A stretch of 46,087 bases of DNA. Source: JBCBSZ01 sp039185015. Its GTDB lineage: Bacteria; Actinomycetota; Acidimicrobiia; Acidimicrobiales; Poriferisodalaceae. A program made the position numbers and the translations under genes. Each line of letters starts with the position of its first letter. Positions within the stretch are counted from its first letter, which is position 1. The stretch is from assembly GCA_039185015.1 (NCBI GenBank), contig JBCDAU010000043.1, forward strand, positions 1 through 46,087, in the 5' to 3' direction. A model generated the notes under the pieces. It saw only the letters and a program-made list of their open reading frames with translations. It was not told the origin of the DNA and made no database searches. Positions 22,426 through 30,821 of the stretch are shown piece by piece.

Positions 22426-23997
22426 TCAGCTCCCGAGGTCGATCGGGGTCACCGCCCGGACGCCGGGGTGGCCCTCGATCTGGGCGATCAGCTCGGCCGG
22501 CGGCGCCTGATCGAGCGCGAGGAGCATCAGCGCGAGCTGACCCTCGGGTGAGCGTCCGAGGCTCATGTCGCTGACGTTGATCCCCGCGTCGCCGACGGCG
22601 GTGCCGACCACGCCGATCATGCCGGGCACGTCGTCGTTGCGGACGAGCAGCATGTGGCGGGTGGGTGGGAGCTCGACCTCGTGGTCGTCGACCATCACGA
22701 TGCGGGGCTCGCCGGAGAGCCCGACGAGCGTGCCGGCGACCGAGTGCCCGGCGCAGCGGAGCTCGACCTGGTTGAGGTACTCGTGGGTGGTCGAGGACTT
22801 CGCCTCGCGCACCTCGAGGCCGTGCTCCTTGGCGAGCTGCGGAGCGTTGACGTAGGACACCGGCACGTCGCTGATGCGCTCGAACACGCCCCGCAGCGCC
22901 GAGAGCGTCACGATCGAGGTGTCGTAGTCGGCGATCTGCCCGGTGCACGACACCTCGATGCAGTCCGGGGTCTTGCCCGACAGTGCGGCGTAGAGCGCAC
23001 CGAGTCGTTCGGCGAGGGGCAGGTACGGCTTGAGCGTCTCGGGTGCCTCACGGGCCGAGACGTTGACGGCGAAGGGCACGAAGTCGCCGGCGAGGGCGAG
23101 CTGCACCATCTCGGCGATCGTCACGCCCGCCTTGTCCTGGGCCTCGGCCGTGCTGGCCCCGAGGTGCGGCGTGACGACCACGTTCGGGAGGTCGAACAAC
23201 GGCGACTCGGTGGTCGGCTCGGTCTCGAACACGTCGAGCGCCGCTCCGGCGATGACCCCGTCGGCGAGCGCCTTGGCCAGGTCGGCCTCGACGACGATGC
23301 CGCCTCGGGCGGTGTTCACCAACCGGGCGTGGGCCGGCATCTTCGCCAGCGCCTCGGCGTCGATCAGGCCCACCGTGTCGGGGTTCTTGGGCAGGTGGAC
23401 GGTGACGAAGTCGGACCGCGCCAGCAACTCGTCGAGCGAGACGAGCTCGACCGACATCTGCTGGGCCCGTTCGTCGGACACGAACGGGTCGTACGCCACG
23501 AGGCGCATGCCGAACGCCAGCATCCGCTGGGCGACGAGGCGACCGACGCGGCCGAGGCCGACGACGCCGAGGACCTTGTCCTGCAGCTCGACACCGGACC
23601 ACTTCGAACGCTCCCACTTGCCGTCGACGAGCGCGGAGTGGGCCTGCGGGATGTTGCGGGCCATGGCGAGCAGCAGTGCGACCGACTGCTCGGCCGCCGA
23701 GACGACGTTGGACTGGGGGGCGTTGACCACCATCACGCCCTGGGTGGTCGCGGTGGCCACGTCGACGTTGTCGAGACCGATGCCGGCCCGACCCACGACG
23801 ACGAGATCGCTGCCCGCCTCCAGGACCTCGGCGGTCACCTGCGTGGCGGATCGGATGATCAGCGCCGCGGCACCCGGCACGGCGGCGACCAGTTCCTCGG
23901 GCGACAGCCCGGTCTGGACGTCGACGTCGTGCCCGGCGGCACGGAGGGCGTCGAGGCCGGTCTCGGCGATGGTCTCGGTCACGAGGATGCGGGCCAT
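22426..23997 (-). CDS. serA: D-3-phosphoglycerate dehydrogenase
   Basis: First step of serine synthesis: NAD-dependent oxidation of 3-phosphoglycerate. 523 aa, the long type with an extra substrate/effector-binding domain and a C-terminal ACT domain (about residues 450-523, MLLVRNDDVPGMIGVVGTA). The catalytic residues are visible: Arg in NTARGG, Glu in FETEP and His in PHLGAST; NAD binding by GVVGLGRVGRLVAQ. ACT domains in this enzyme bind serine and inhibit. ATG at 23997. Transcribed alone; ends 25 bases from the convergent anti-sigma gene. Confidence 0.96.
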   Translation of the reverse strand: MARILVTETIAETGLDALRAAGHDVDVQTGLSPEELVAAVPGAAALIIRSATQVTAEVLEAGSDLVVVGRAGIGLDNVDVATATTQGVMVVNAPQSNVVSAAEQSVALLLAMARNIPQAHSALVDGKWERSKWSGVELQDKVLGVVGLGRVGRLVAQRMLAFGMRLVAYDPFVSDERAQQMSVELVSLDELLARSDFVTVHLPKNPDTVGLIDAEALAKMPAHARLVNTARGGIVVEADLAKALADGVIAGAALDVFETEPTTESPLFDLPNVVVTPHLGASTAEAQDKAGVTIAEMVQLALAGDFVPFAVNVSAREAPETLKPYLPLAERLGALYAALSGKTPDCIEVSCTGQIADYDTSIVTLSALRGVFERISDVPVSYVNAPQLAKEHGLEVREAKSSTTHEYLNQVELRCAGHSVAGTLVGLSGEPRIVMVDDHEVELPPTRHMLLVRNDDVPGMIGVVGTAVGDAGINVSDMSLGRSPEGQLALMLLALDQAPPAELIAQIEGHPGVRAVTPIDLGS

Positions 23998-24048
23998 GGC
24001 GCGGCAGTGACTCCGGGGGAGGGGGTGTGGGAGGGGAACTCGCCCTGA

Positions 24049-24064
24049 CGAGGCTACGGCCTCG
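24049..24064 (-). promoter_or_regulatory. -10 box for serA within an inverted repeat
   Basis: On the minus strand TAGCCT (24056 to 24051) fits TANNNT and lies about 53 bases before the serA ATG. It is embedded in a perfect inverted repeat CGAGGC-TACG-GCCTCG (24049-24064), which could be an operator or chance in GC-rich DNA. Confidence 0.35.
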
Positions 24065-24118
24065 GGTGGTGGTGAGCGAGGGCGCTCGGCGAGACCGATG
24101 GCACCCTCTGCGGCGGGA

Positions 24119-24307
24119 CTAGCTGAGGCTGATGGCCCCGGTCGGGCAGGCGGCGGCCGCCGCTTCGACCTTGTCGTGGTCGTCGGCGGCAGGTTCGGGC
24201 TCGAGCACGACGACCTGGCCGGAGTCGCTGACCTCGAAGACCTCGGGCAGGACGGCCTCGCACGAGCCGATCCCGATGCACTTGTCGAAGTCGATCTCGA
24301 TCTTCAC
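24119..24307 (-). CDS. Small [3Fe-4S]-type ferredoxin
   Basis: 62-residue cytoplasmic ferredoxin. The cluster motif is C-x5-C (CIGIGSC) followed by a distant CP (CPTGAI), the pattern of single-cluster ferredoxins that serve cytochromes P450 and related oxidases; the second Cys of a regular [4Fe-4S] motif is absent. Start GTG with GGAGG five bases upstream. It follows the sunset-domain gene by 34 bases on the same strand. No P450 or ferredoxin reductase is in the window, so the partner is unknown. Confidence 0.88.
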   Translation of the reverse strand: MKIEIDFDKCIGIGSCEAVLPEVFEVSDSGQVVVLEPEPAADDHDKVEAAAAACPTGAISLS

Positions 24308-24341
24308 GTTGCCTCCGTCGCTGTTCGCGAGCCCGGTGGGC

Positions 24342-24872
24342 TCAACTCTTCGACGAACGGAAGCCGTCGGCCTCCGCTGCCGCAGCGCTGGTATAGCAGC
24401 GATCGGGCTTGACCCGCCCGTAGTGGGTGCCGCCCGGCTCGTGGTAGATGCCCGACGAGAGCTTCACCTTGACCGGAAACCCCTCGGGGCACGCACCGTC
24501 GACCGGATCCGCGTAGCTGCCAGGCGAGGCGGGATCGGCCGGCGTGTCGACGGCCTGGGGTTCGGGAGCGGCCGCAGCGGCTGGTCCGGGCTCCGGCTCG
24601 GCATCGGTGGCGGGCGCAGGCTCGGGAGTGGGCTCGGGGTCCGGTGCGGCTTCGGCGGCTGGCTGGGGCTCGGGGTCGGCTTCGGCGGGCGCAGGCTCGG
24701 GCTCGGCGTCCGGCACGGGATCCGGGTCCGGCACGGAGGTGAGCGGCGCCCGGGGGGCGGGCGGTGAGGTGGAGCGCTGGTTGCCGTTGCGGCTGCGGAG
24801 CAGCGTGGCGACCCGAGCGACGATCGCAGAGCCGAGCAGCAGGGTGAGGAGACGACGAATCAGCACCATCAC
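24342..24872 (-). CDS. Sunset-domain protein with Pro/Glu-rich linker
   Basis: 176 residues. A hydrophobic N-terminal helix (about 4-22, LIRRLLTLLLGSAIV) suggests a signal anchor. Residues about 45-120 are low complexity, rich in Pro, Glu, Asp and Ala, probably an extended stalk. The last 50 residues contain SSGIYHEPGGTHYGRVKPDRCYTS, which matches the sunset domain as I know it from exported actinobacterial proteins and nucleases (I-Y-H-x-P-G-G-x-x-Y, then a Cys, then A-x-x-A-G-[FY]-R). Start GTG at 24872 chosen from the leaderless promoter seven bases upstream. Biochemical role unknown. Confidence 0.7.
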   Translation of the reverse strand: MMVLIRRLLTLLLGSAIVARVATLLRSRNGNQRSTSPPAPRAPLTSVPDPDPVPDAEPEPAPAEADPEPQPAAEAAPDPEPTPEPAPATDAEPEPGPAAAAAPEPQAVDTPADPASPGSYADPVDGACPEGFPVKVKLSSGIYHEPGGTHYGRVKPDRCYTSAAAAEADGFRSSKS

Positions 24873-24879
24873 CCGATGC

Positions 24880-24885
24880 AACCTA
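24880..24885 (-). promoter_or_regulatory. -10 box of a leaderless promoter for the sunset-domain gene
   Basis: TAGGTT on the minus strand ends seven bases before the GTG at 24872. Confidence 0.45.
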
Positions 24886-24936
24886 TCGCTGCGAGCGGTG
24901 TCCGGGCAGGGCCCAACGTCGGTGTCACGCGACCGT

Positions 24937-24942
24937 TACCGT
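24937..24942 (+). promoter_or_regulatory. -10 box for the M1 peptidase gene
   Basis: TACCGT fits TANNNT and ends ten bases before the ATG at 24953; no ribosome binding site is visible, so the mRNA probably has almost no leader. Confidence 0.45.
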
Positions 24943-24952
24943 CGGTCGGGCG

Positions 24953-26422
24953 ATGTGGAGACGTGTAGCGCTCGTCGGCGCACTTGGTGTGCTCGCAGCC
25001 TGCTCGGGCGACGCGGAGGACAGCGGCGCCACCACGACCGAGGCCCCGGTCTCGACGGCGCCGGCGTCGACCGCCGGCACCGGACCGACGACCACGCCGC
25101 CACCGCCCGTCCCGGTCGGGGCTCCGACCGTCGGTGACCCGTACGTCCCGGCCGCGGGCAGCGGCGGGTTCGATGTCATCTCCTACGCCGTCGACGTCGA
25201 GATCGACCCGCAGCTGGGCCGGATCGACGGCACCGTGGTCATCGAGGCCGTGCTGACCGAGACCGTGCGGGCGATCAGCTTCGACATCGAGCCCGGGATC
25301 GGTCAGCGATGGGTGCAGGTCGACGGCCGACCCGTCACGACGATCCCGATCGATCGAGGTCTGGAGATCGTCTTGCCGTCGGTGGGCGACCCGGGCGACG
25401 AGATCGAGATCGAGATCGCCTACTTCGGCCTCCCGGAGCCCCTGAACGGCGTCGTCCCGTTCACCGACGTGGGCTGGTCCACCGAGACGTGGGGGGTCGT
25501 GGCGGCCAGCGAGCCCCGAGGTACGGCCACCTGGATGCCGGTGGTCGATCACCCCTCCGACAAGGCCACCTGGGAGTTCTGGCTGACCGTCCCGTCGCCG
25601 TTCGAAGCCGTCGCCAGCGGCCGGCTCGTCGAGCGCATCGATGCGGGCGGCGGCTCGACCACGTTCCGATGGGCGGTCGACGATCCGATGGCGCCGCACG
25701 CCGCCCTACTCCTCGTGGCCGACCTCGAGCTCGTCGAGCTCGACGAGGTCGACGGCGTCGAGGTGACCGTCGCCGCGCCGACCGCCACCGTCCCGACCGT
25801 CGAGGCATCGCTCGCCGATCTGCCCGAGATGCTCGACACCTTCGAGGGGTGGTTCGGTCCGTATCCCTTCGGGGCCTTCGGCATCGCCGTGCCACCAGGC
25901 CGGCTCGGCTTCGCCGCGTTGGAGACCCAGGAGCTGTCGCTGTTCGACGCCCGGGCCCTCGATGTGCCCGGCGACGCCGTCGTGGCGCACGAGCTGGCGC
26001 ACATGTGGTTCGGCAACCACGTCTCGCCCGAGCGGTGGGAGGACATCTGGCTCCTCGAGGGGCTGGCCACCTACGCCGAGTGGCTCTGGTTCGAGGCGAG
26101 CGAGGGCCGACCGGCTGACGTCCTCGCCGACCTCTACCTCGACACAGCGGGGCCGACCCAGCTGCTCCCCCCGCCGGGTACCCCGCCGATCGAGAACCTG
26201 TTCGTGCCGGCGGTCTACGGCCGCAGCGCCCTCGCCTTCCACGACCTCCGCACCCGCGTCGGCGACGAGGCGTTCGCCGAGCTGCTCCAGACCTGGGTCG
26301 AGCGGTTCGGCGGGGCCAACGGCTCGACCGAGGACTGGTTCGCCCTCGTCGAGGAGCAGGTCGACGCCGCGGCCGCCGACCGGATGCGGGCCTGGGCCTT
26401 CGACGACGACCCTCCGAGCTGA
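24953..26422 (+). CDS. M1-family aminopeptidase, lipoprotein
   Basis: 489-residue zinc metallopeptidase anchored outside the membrane through the lipobox LAAC (Cys17). A Thr/Pro-rich linker (about 20-60) leads into the N-terminal beta domain with the DVEIDPQLGRIDGTVVIEA-type saddle. The zinc site is complete: H346-E-L-A-H350 and Glu369 in LLEGLATYAEW, spaced H-E-x-x-H-x18-E. The exopeptidase GAMEN motif is changed to AALETQ, as in the shorter bacterial M1 branch. It lacks the long C-terminal helical domain of PepN. Likely role: trimming extracellular peptides for uptake, perhaps from the secreted protease at 662-4255. Confidence 0.9.
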   Translation: MWRRVALVGALGVLAACSGDAEDSGATTTEAPVSTAPASTAGTGPTTTPPPPVPVGAPTVGDPYVPAAGSGGFDVISYAVDVEIDPQLGRIDGTVVIEAVLTETVRAISFDIEPGIGQRWVQVDGRPVTTIPIDRGLEIVLPSVGDPGDEIEIEIAYFGLPEPLNGVVPFTDVGWSTETWGVVAASEPRGTATWMPVVDHPSDKATWEFWLTVPSPFEAVASGRLVERIDAGGGSTTFRWAVDDPMAPHAALLLVADLELVELDEVDGVEVTVAAPTATVPTVEASLADLPEMLDTFEGWFGPYPFGAFGIAVPPGRLGFAALETQELSLFDARALDVPGDAVVAHELAHMWFGNHVSPERWEDIWLLEGLATYAEWLWFEASEGRPADVLADLYLDTAGPTQLLPPPGTPPIENLFVPAVYGRSALAFHDLRTRVGDEAFAELLQTWVERFGGANGSTEDWFALVEEQVDAAAADRMRAWAFDDDPPS

Positions 26423-26440
26423 ACGTTCGACACCGATCGC

Positions 26441-26446
26441 TAGCGT
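26441..26446 (+). promoter_or_regulatory. -10 box of a leaderless promoter for the SAP/DUF6434 gene
   Basis: TAGCGT ends eight bases before the GTG at 26455. Confidence 0.45.
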
Positions 26447-26454
26447 CGCCCGTC

Positions 26455-27048
26455 GTGGAGCGTCCCGAGGTGAGCGACGACCTGTCGGGCGACGAGTTCC
26501 GTCGCTGGTACTGGACCAAGGCGGAGCTCGTCGAGATCGCCCGCGAGCTGGGTCTGCGAACGGGCGGCACCAAGTTCCTGCTCGTCGATCGCATCGCCGC
26601 CTCGCTCGACGGGGTCGAGCTGACCGAGCCGGCACGACACCGTCCGACATCCCGCTTCGACTGGAGCCGGGAGGATCTCACCCCCGACACGCCCCTCACC
26701 GACAGCTACCGCAACACCGACAACGTCCGTCGGTTCCTCCAGGCCAACACGCGCCATCCCTTCCGCTTCTCCATCGACTTCATGGCGTGGACGAAGGCGA
26801 ACGTGGGGGCGACGCTGCGCGACGCAGCGGTGTTCGCCGACGAGCTGTTCGAGGCGAAGCGCGACGGTCGGCACGTCCAGGCCATCCCCGCCGGCAACCA
26901 GTGGAACGCCTATCTGCGGGCCTTCATGGCCGACAATCCCGACCGGTCGGCGGCCGACGCCCGCGCCTGCTGGGCCGCGGTGCGGTCCCGACCCTCTGAG
27001 ACCGGCCGCCACGAGTACGACCCGTCCGACCTGTCGGCCCTCGACTGA
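26455..27048 (+). CDS. SAP domain and DUF6434 protein
   Basis: 197 residues, soluble. The N-terminal part (about 10-52, WYWTKAELVEIARELGLRTGG and the following KFLLVDRIAASL) reads as a SAP helix-extension-helix, a putative nucleic-acid-binding element. The rest contains DLTPDTPLTDSYRNTDNVRRF and QWNAYLRAFMADNPDRSAADARACWAAVRS, which I match to DUF6434, a family of small actinobacterial and Bacillota proteins with no known function. GTG start from the leaderless promoter. Stands alone between the M1 peptidase and nasA. Confidence 0.75.
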   Translation: MERPEVSDDLSGDEFRRWYWTKAELVEIARELGLRTGGTKFLLVDRIAASLDGVELTEPARHRPTSRFDWSREDLTPDTPLTDSYRNTDNVRRFLQANTRHPFRFSIDFMAWTKANVGATLRDAAVFADELFEAKRDGRHVQAIPAGNQWNAYLRAFMADNPDRSAADARACWAAVRSRPSETGRHEYDPSDLSALD

Positions 27049-27059
27049 CGCCCGACGAT

Positions 27060-27086
27060 CTCACAACGCCGCCGAGCCGTTGTGAG
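27060..27086. promoter_or_regulatory. Inverted repeat upstream of nasA
   Basis: Perfect 9-9-9 inverted repeat CTCACAACG/CGTTGTGAG. It lies 12 bases after the SAP/DUF6434 stop and about 100 bases before nasA. It has no T-tract, so it is a weak terminator at best; it could be an operator for the nitrate genes. Confidence 0.4.
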
Positions 27087-27134
27087 CAAGCTGGCAGACA
27101 GACTCGGGCAGGGTGCGGGATGGGGTACAGCCGG

Positions 27135-27161
27135 TTCACAGAGCAGACCCGGGAGGGAAAC
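27135..27161 (+). promoter_or_regulatory. Possible GlnR/NnaR-type box upstream of nasA
   Basis: Three half-sites phased by 11 bases: TTCAC-N6-GACCC-N6-GAAAC. The last ends 23 bases before the nasA ATG, the same distance as in the nrtA promoter. The match to the GlnR consensus (GTnAC-N6-GAAAC) is partial. Confidence 0.4.
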
Positions 27162-27184
27162 GCTGACCGAGTTCGCTGTGGCCG

Positions 27185-29326
27185 ATGTCGTCCTCCGACC
27201 GTGGTGTGTCCACGAGCTTCGAGCGAGTCGTCACCAGGACCCACTGCCCGTACTGCGCTCTCAACTGTGGGATCGGTCTGGCGAACGACGAGAACGGAGA
27301 CGTCGTCGCCCAGATCCGGTGGAAGACCGCTCCGCTGACCAAGGGCGGCATCTGCTCGAAGGGGTCGACCGCCTGGCAGCAGATCCACCACGACGATCGG
27401 ATCACGACGCCGTTGGTGCGGCGTGACGGTGAGTTCGTCCCGTCCTCGTGGGACGAGGCCCTCGACCTTGCCGTCGCAGGGTTCCAACGCATCCGCAGCG
27501 AGCATGGTGCCGACGCCAACGCGCTCTTGTCCGGTGGCTCGCTGACCAACGAGAAGGCGTACCTGCTCGGCAAGCTCGCCCGGCTCGGCCTCGGGACGCC
27601 ACACATCGACTACAACGGGCGCTTCTGCATGGTCTCCGCAGGCGCGGCGAACCTGCGAGCCTTCGGGCTCGACCGTGCGATGACGCCGTTCGACGAGCTC
27701 CGCAGCTGCGACGTCATCGTGGTGGTCGGCGCCAACCTCTCCGATGCCTACCCGGTGATGCTGCCCACGGCGATCGCCAAAGCGCGCCGCAACGGTGCCA
27801 CGGTCGTTGTCATCGACCCACGGTTCGGGCGGTGGGTCGATGACAACGACCTCAGGCTCGCGATCCGACCCGGTTCGGACGGGGCGCTCTTCCTCGGGTT
27901 GTTGGCGGAGGTCGAGCGGGCCGGGCTCGTCGACCGGGACTACGTCGCCGAGCGAACCGTCGGCTTCGACGAGGCGCTCACGGCCGCCCGTTCCTGGACA
28001 CCGGACGCCGTGGCCGCGGCCACCGACGTACCTGCCGAGACCCTGCGAGGGGTCGCCCGACTCATCGGGACAGCGGAACGCTGCATGATCCTGCACGCCC
28101 GCGGCGCCGAGCAGCAGACGATGGGCACCGACAATGTCTCGGCCATGCTCAACCTCGCCTTGGCGTGCGGGCTGCCTGGTCGCCCCGGCTGCGGGATCAA
28201 CATGCTCACCGGGCAGCGCAACGGCCAGGGCGGCCGGGAGTGGGGTCAGCGGTGCAACCAGCTGCCGGCCGGTCGCCACATCGACGATGCCGCGCATCGG
28301 TCCGTCGTGGTGGAGCGGTGGGGCATCGAGCCCGGGCGACTGCCGCGGTCGGGAGCGACCTACGTCGAGATCCTCCAGATGGCCGGTCGAGGAGAGGTGC
28401 GCGGGCTGCTGTCGATCTCGAACAACCCGTCGATCTCCGCCCCGCATCTCGAACGAACTGAGTCGCAGCTCGCCGAGCTCGACCACGTCGTGGTCATCGA
28501 TCCCTTCCTCTCCGACTTCGCCGCCCGCCACGCCGACGTCGTGCTCCCGGGCTCCACGTGGGCAGAGGAGGAGGGGACGATCACGACGATCGAGGGCCGA
28601 GTCCTCCGCTGCGACCAGGCCACCGAGCCGGTCGCCGGCCGGGCCGACCTCGAGGTGATCCGGGGTCTCGCCGATCGGCTCGGGGTCGGGACGCACTTCG
28701 CCTTCGACCGCGGCCGTGAGGTGTGGGAGGAGATGCGACGTGTGTCGGCCGGCGGGCCGAACGACTACGCGGGCATCACGTGGGATCGGGCCAGGGACGG
28801 AGTCTTCTGGCCCTGCCCGACCGAGGATCATCCCGGAACGCCGCAGCTGTATGTCGAGCGTTTCGCTACCCCGGACGGACGAGCCCGCTTCCACCCGGTC
28901 GAGGCATCAGCGCCGCCGTTGCTCGTCGACGAGGACTACCCCTTCGTGCTCACGACTGGCCGTCATCTCGCCCAGTACCTGTCCGGCAACCAGACGAAGC
29001 GGATCGCCGACCAGAACGACAAGGCGCCGGCTCCCTACGTCGAGCTGCATCCCGATGCCGCGGCGTCACTGGGTCTCGACGAGCTCGACCACGTGGTGCT
29101 CGTGAGTCGGCTGGCCCGCTCGGTGGTGCCCTGGCGCGCCAACCCGAAGCTGCGGGCCGACACCGTGTTCATGCCGTACCACTGGCGGCAGTGCAACGTG
29201 CACGTCGACGACGACCTCGACCCGATCTCGAAGATGCCGGGCTTCAAGTACACGCCGATCGCCGTCAGTCGACTCGAGACCGATGCCGACGCCGACAGCG
29301 GGCTCGAGACGGGGATGACCGCATGA
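27185..29326 (+). CDS. nasA: Assimilatory nitrate reductase, molybdopterin subunit
   Basis: 713-residue cytoplasmic enzyme reducing nitrate to nitrite with a Mo-bis-MGD cofactor. The N-terminal [4Fe-4S] motif C-x2-C-x3-C (HCPYCALNCGIGL) is completed by the Cys in GGICSKG; the presumed Mo-ligand Cys is in NGRFCMVSAG; MTGQRN-like MLTGQRNGQGGREWG and the C-terminal molydopterin-binding domain (VLTTGRHLAQYLSGNQTKR) follow. No [2Fe-2S] or flavin domain is fused, so an external donor such as a ferredoxin or a flavoprotein is needed; none is encoded in the nitrate cluster. The stop overlaps the cysG start (ATGA). Confidence 0.92.
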   Translation: MSSSDRGVSTSFERVVTRTHCPYCALNCGIGLANDENGDVVAQIRWKTAPLTKGGICSKGSTAWQQIHHDDRITTPLVRRDGEFVPSSWDEALDLAVAGFQRIRSEHGADANALLSGGSLTNEKAYLLGKLARLGLGTPHIDYNGRFCMVSAGAANLRAFGLDRAMTPFDELRSCDVIVVVGANLSDAYPVMLPTAIAKARRNGATVVVIDPRFGRWVDDNDLRLAIRPGSDGALFLGLLAEVERAGLVDRDYVAERTVGFDEALTAARSWTPDAVAAATDVPAETLRGVARLIGTAERCMILHARGAEQQTMGTDNVSAMLNLALACGLPGRPGCGINMLTGQRNGQGGREWGQRCNQLPAGRHIDDAAHRSVVVERWGIEPGRLPRSGATYVEILQMAGRGEVRGLLSISNNPSISAPHLERTESQLAELDHVVVIDPFLSDFAARHADVVLPGSTWAEEEGTITTIEGRVLRCDQATEPVAGRADLEVIRGLADRLGVGTHFAFDRGREVWEEMRRVSAGGPNDYAGITWDRARDGVFWPCPTEDHPGTPQLYVERFATPDGRARFHPVEASAPPLLVDEDYPFVLTTGRHLAQYLSGNQTKRIADQNDKAPAPYVELHPDAAASLGLDELDHVVLVSRLARSVVPWRANPKLRADTVFMPYHWRQCNVHVDDDLDPISKMPGFKYTPIAVSRLETDADADSGLETGMTA

Positions 29327-30723
29327 GCAGGCTCCTCCTGGGCTGGGACCTCGACGGCCGGCTCGTCGTGGTGGTCGGGGCCGGCACCATCGCCGAGGGC
29401 AAGCTGGAGGTGCTGCGCACGTCCGGTGCCCGTCTGGTGGTGATCGGCCCGGAGGTCACCGACCGGGTCAGGGCGCTCGCCGCAGGCGGCATCGTCGAGC
29501 TGCACGAGCGGGGCGTCCGCCGCAGCGATGTGCGGGGCGCTGCGTTCGTGGTCGCCGCCACGGACGACGATGTCCTCAACGCTCGAGTGCGCCGCTGGGG
29601 GCACCGCGCGGGCGCCGTCGTCAATGTCGTCGACGATCCGGCTCGATGCGACGTGGTCTTCCCCGGGCTCGTGCGTCGTGGTGGTGCGACGATCGCGATC
29701 TCGACCGATGGGGCGAGCCCGGCCACGGCGTCGTTCCTGCGCTCCGAGATCGAGCGGGCGATCCCCCTCGGTGTCGACGATCTCGTCGAGGCGGCAGCCC
29801 GGGCTCGCCGCACGCTTCGGCATTCCGGTCGGTACCGCTACGACGCCACGGCCTGGCGTCAGCGGCTGCTGGAGCCGGGACTCGCCGCCGTGCGGGACGG
29901 ACGGGCGGCGGAGCTCCCCGGGCTGGTCCGGCGTTTCGTCGCCGCCTTCGACGACGCGACGCCGATCCGCACCGGGCGCGTCACCCTGGTCGGGGCCGGT
30001 CCCGGCGGGGTCGACCTCATCACCGTCCGCGGAGCGGCGGCGTTGGCGACGGCGGACGTGGTCGTTCACGACCGGCTCGTCGACCCGGCGCTGCTCGATC
30101 TCGCCCCGGTGGTCGCCCAACGAATCGCCGTCGGCAAGTCGAAGGGGTGCGGCACGCCGCAGGCCGACATCAACGCGCTCCTCATCGAGCGGGCGGCGAC
30201 CGGGGCCCACGTCGTGCGGCTCAAGGGCGGGGACCCGTTCGTGTTCGGCCGGGGCTCGGAGGAACGCGCTGCCGTCGAGGCGGCCGGCATCCCTTGCGAG
30301 GTGGTGCCGGGTCTGACCTCATCGGTGGCCGGTCCGGCGCTGGCCGGGGTGCCGGTGACCGAGCGGGGCGTCGCGGCCTCGTTCACGGTGCTGGCCGGAC
30401 ACCGGATCGCCGACGCCGACCACGACTGGGCGGCGTTGGCACGGAGCGGCTCGACCCTCGTGGTGCTGATGGCGGCGTCGTCGGCCCGGGAGGTGGCGGA
30501 GCGGCTGCTCGTCGGTGGCCGTCCCGGAGACGAGCCGGTCGCCGTGGTGCACCGCGCGGGCAGCGAGGAGCAGCAGAGCGCGGCGCTCGACCTGACGACG
30601 CTTGCCGCCGACGGGAGCCCGTTCCCGGCGCCGTGCGTGCTGGTGATCGGCCCGGTGGCCGCCCACGCGGGCGTGGCGGCTCAGGTCGTGGCGACCTCGT
30701 TGGCGAGCTCCACAGGAGCCTGA
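29323..30723 (+). CDS. cysG: Siroheme synthase (uroporphyrinogen methyltransferase with CysG N-terminal domain)
   Basis: 466 residues covering all three steps from uroporphyrinogen III to siroheme, the cofactor of NirB. The N-terminal domain (1-150) is the NAD-dependent dehydrogenase/ferrochelatase with VVGAGTIAEGKLEVL and the catalytic Asp region NVVDDPARCDVVFPG; the C-terminal domain (about 215-466) is the SAM methyltransferase with LVGAGPGGVDLITVRG and RLKGGDPFVFGRGSEE. Translationally coupled to nasA by ATGA overlap. Its 3' end faces nnaR across the structured element at 30742-30815. Confidence 0.93.
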   Translation: MSRLLLGWDLDGRLVVVVGAGTIAEGKLEVLRTSGARLVVIGPEVTDRVRALAAGGIVELHERGVRRSDVRGAAFVVAATDDDVLNARVRRWGHRAGAVVNVVDDPARCDVVFPGLVRRGGATIAISTDGASPATASFLRSEIERAIPLGVDDLVEAAARARRTLRHSGRYRYDATAWRQRLLEPGLAAVRDGRAAELPGLVRRFVAAFDDATPIRTGRVTLVGAGPGGVDLITVRGAAALATADVVVHDRLVDPALLDLAPVVAQRIAVGKSKGCGTPQADINALLIERAATGAHVVRLKGGDPFVFGRGSEERAAVEAAGIPCEVVPGLTSSVAGPALAGVPVTERGVAASFTVLAGHRIADADHDWAALARSGSTLVVLMAASSAREVAERLLVGGRPGDEPVAVVHRAGSEEQQSAALDLTTLAADGSPFPAPCVLVIGPVAAHAGVAAQVVATSLASSTGA

Positions 30724-30741
30724 GAGGCCAACGGCCCGTCC

Positions 30742-30815
30742 GCGGCCCGTCCCGGCGAGGACGTCCGGAGGGGCCGGAGCATCGAGCTCCGGGAGCTCCG
30801 GGGCAATGAGCGGGT
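30742..30815. repeat. Convergent-junction element, copy A
   Basis: 74-bp GC-rich sequence aligning with 40322-40396 at roughly 62 of 75 positions. It sits between the convergent ends of cysG and nnaR. The core folds as CCGGAGC-ATCGA-GCTCCGG followed by GAGCTCCGGGG. No T-tract. Confidence 0.75.
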
Positions 30816-30821
30816 GAGAAC

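Noticed and set aside
24329..24343. Perfect GAGCCC-GGT-GGGCTC hairpin at the end of the sunset-domain gene as a terminator
   Set aside because: No T-tract on either strand and the ferredoxin gene follows closely in the same direction, so termination there is unlikely.
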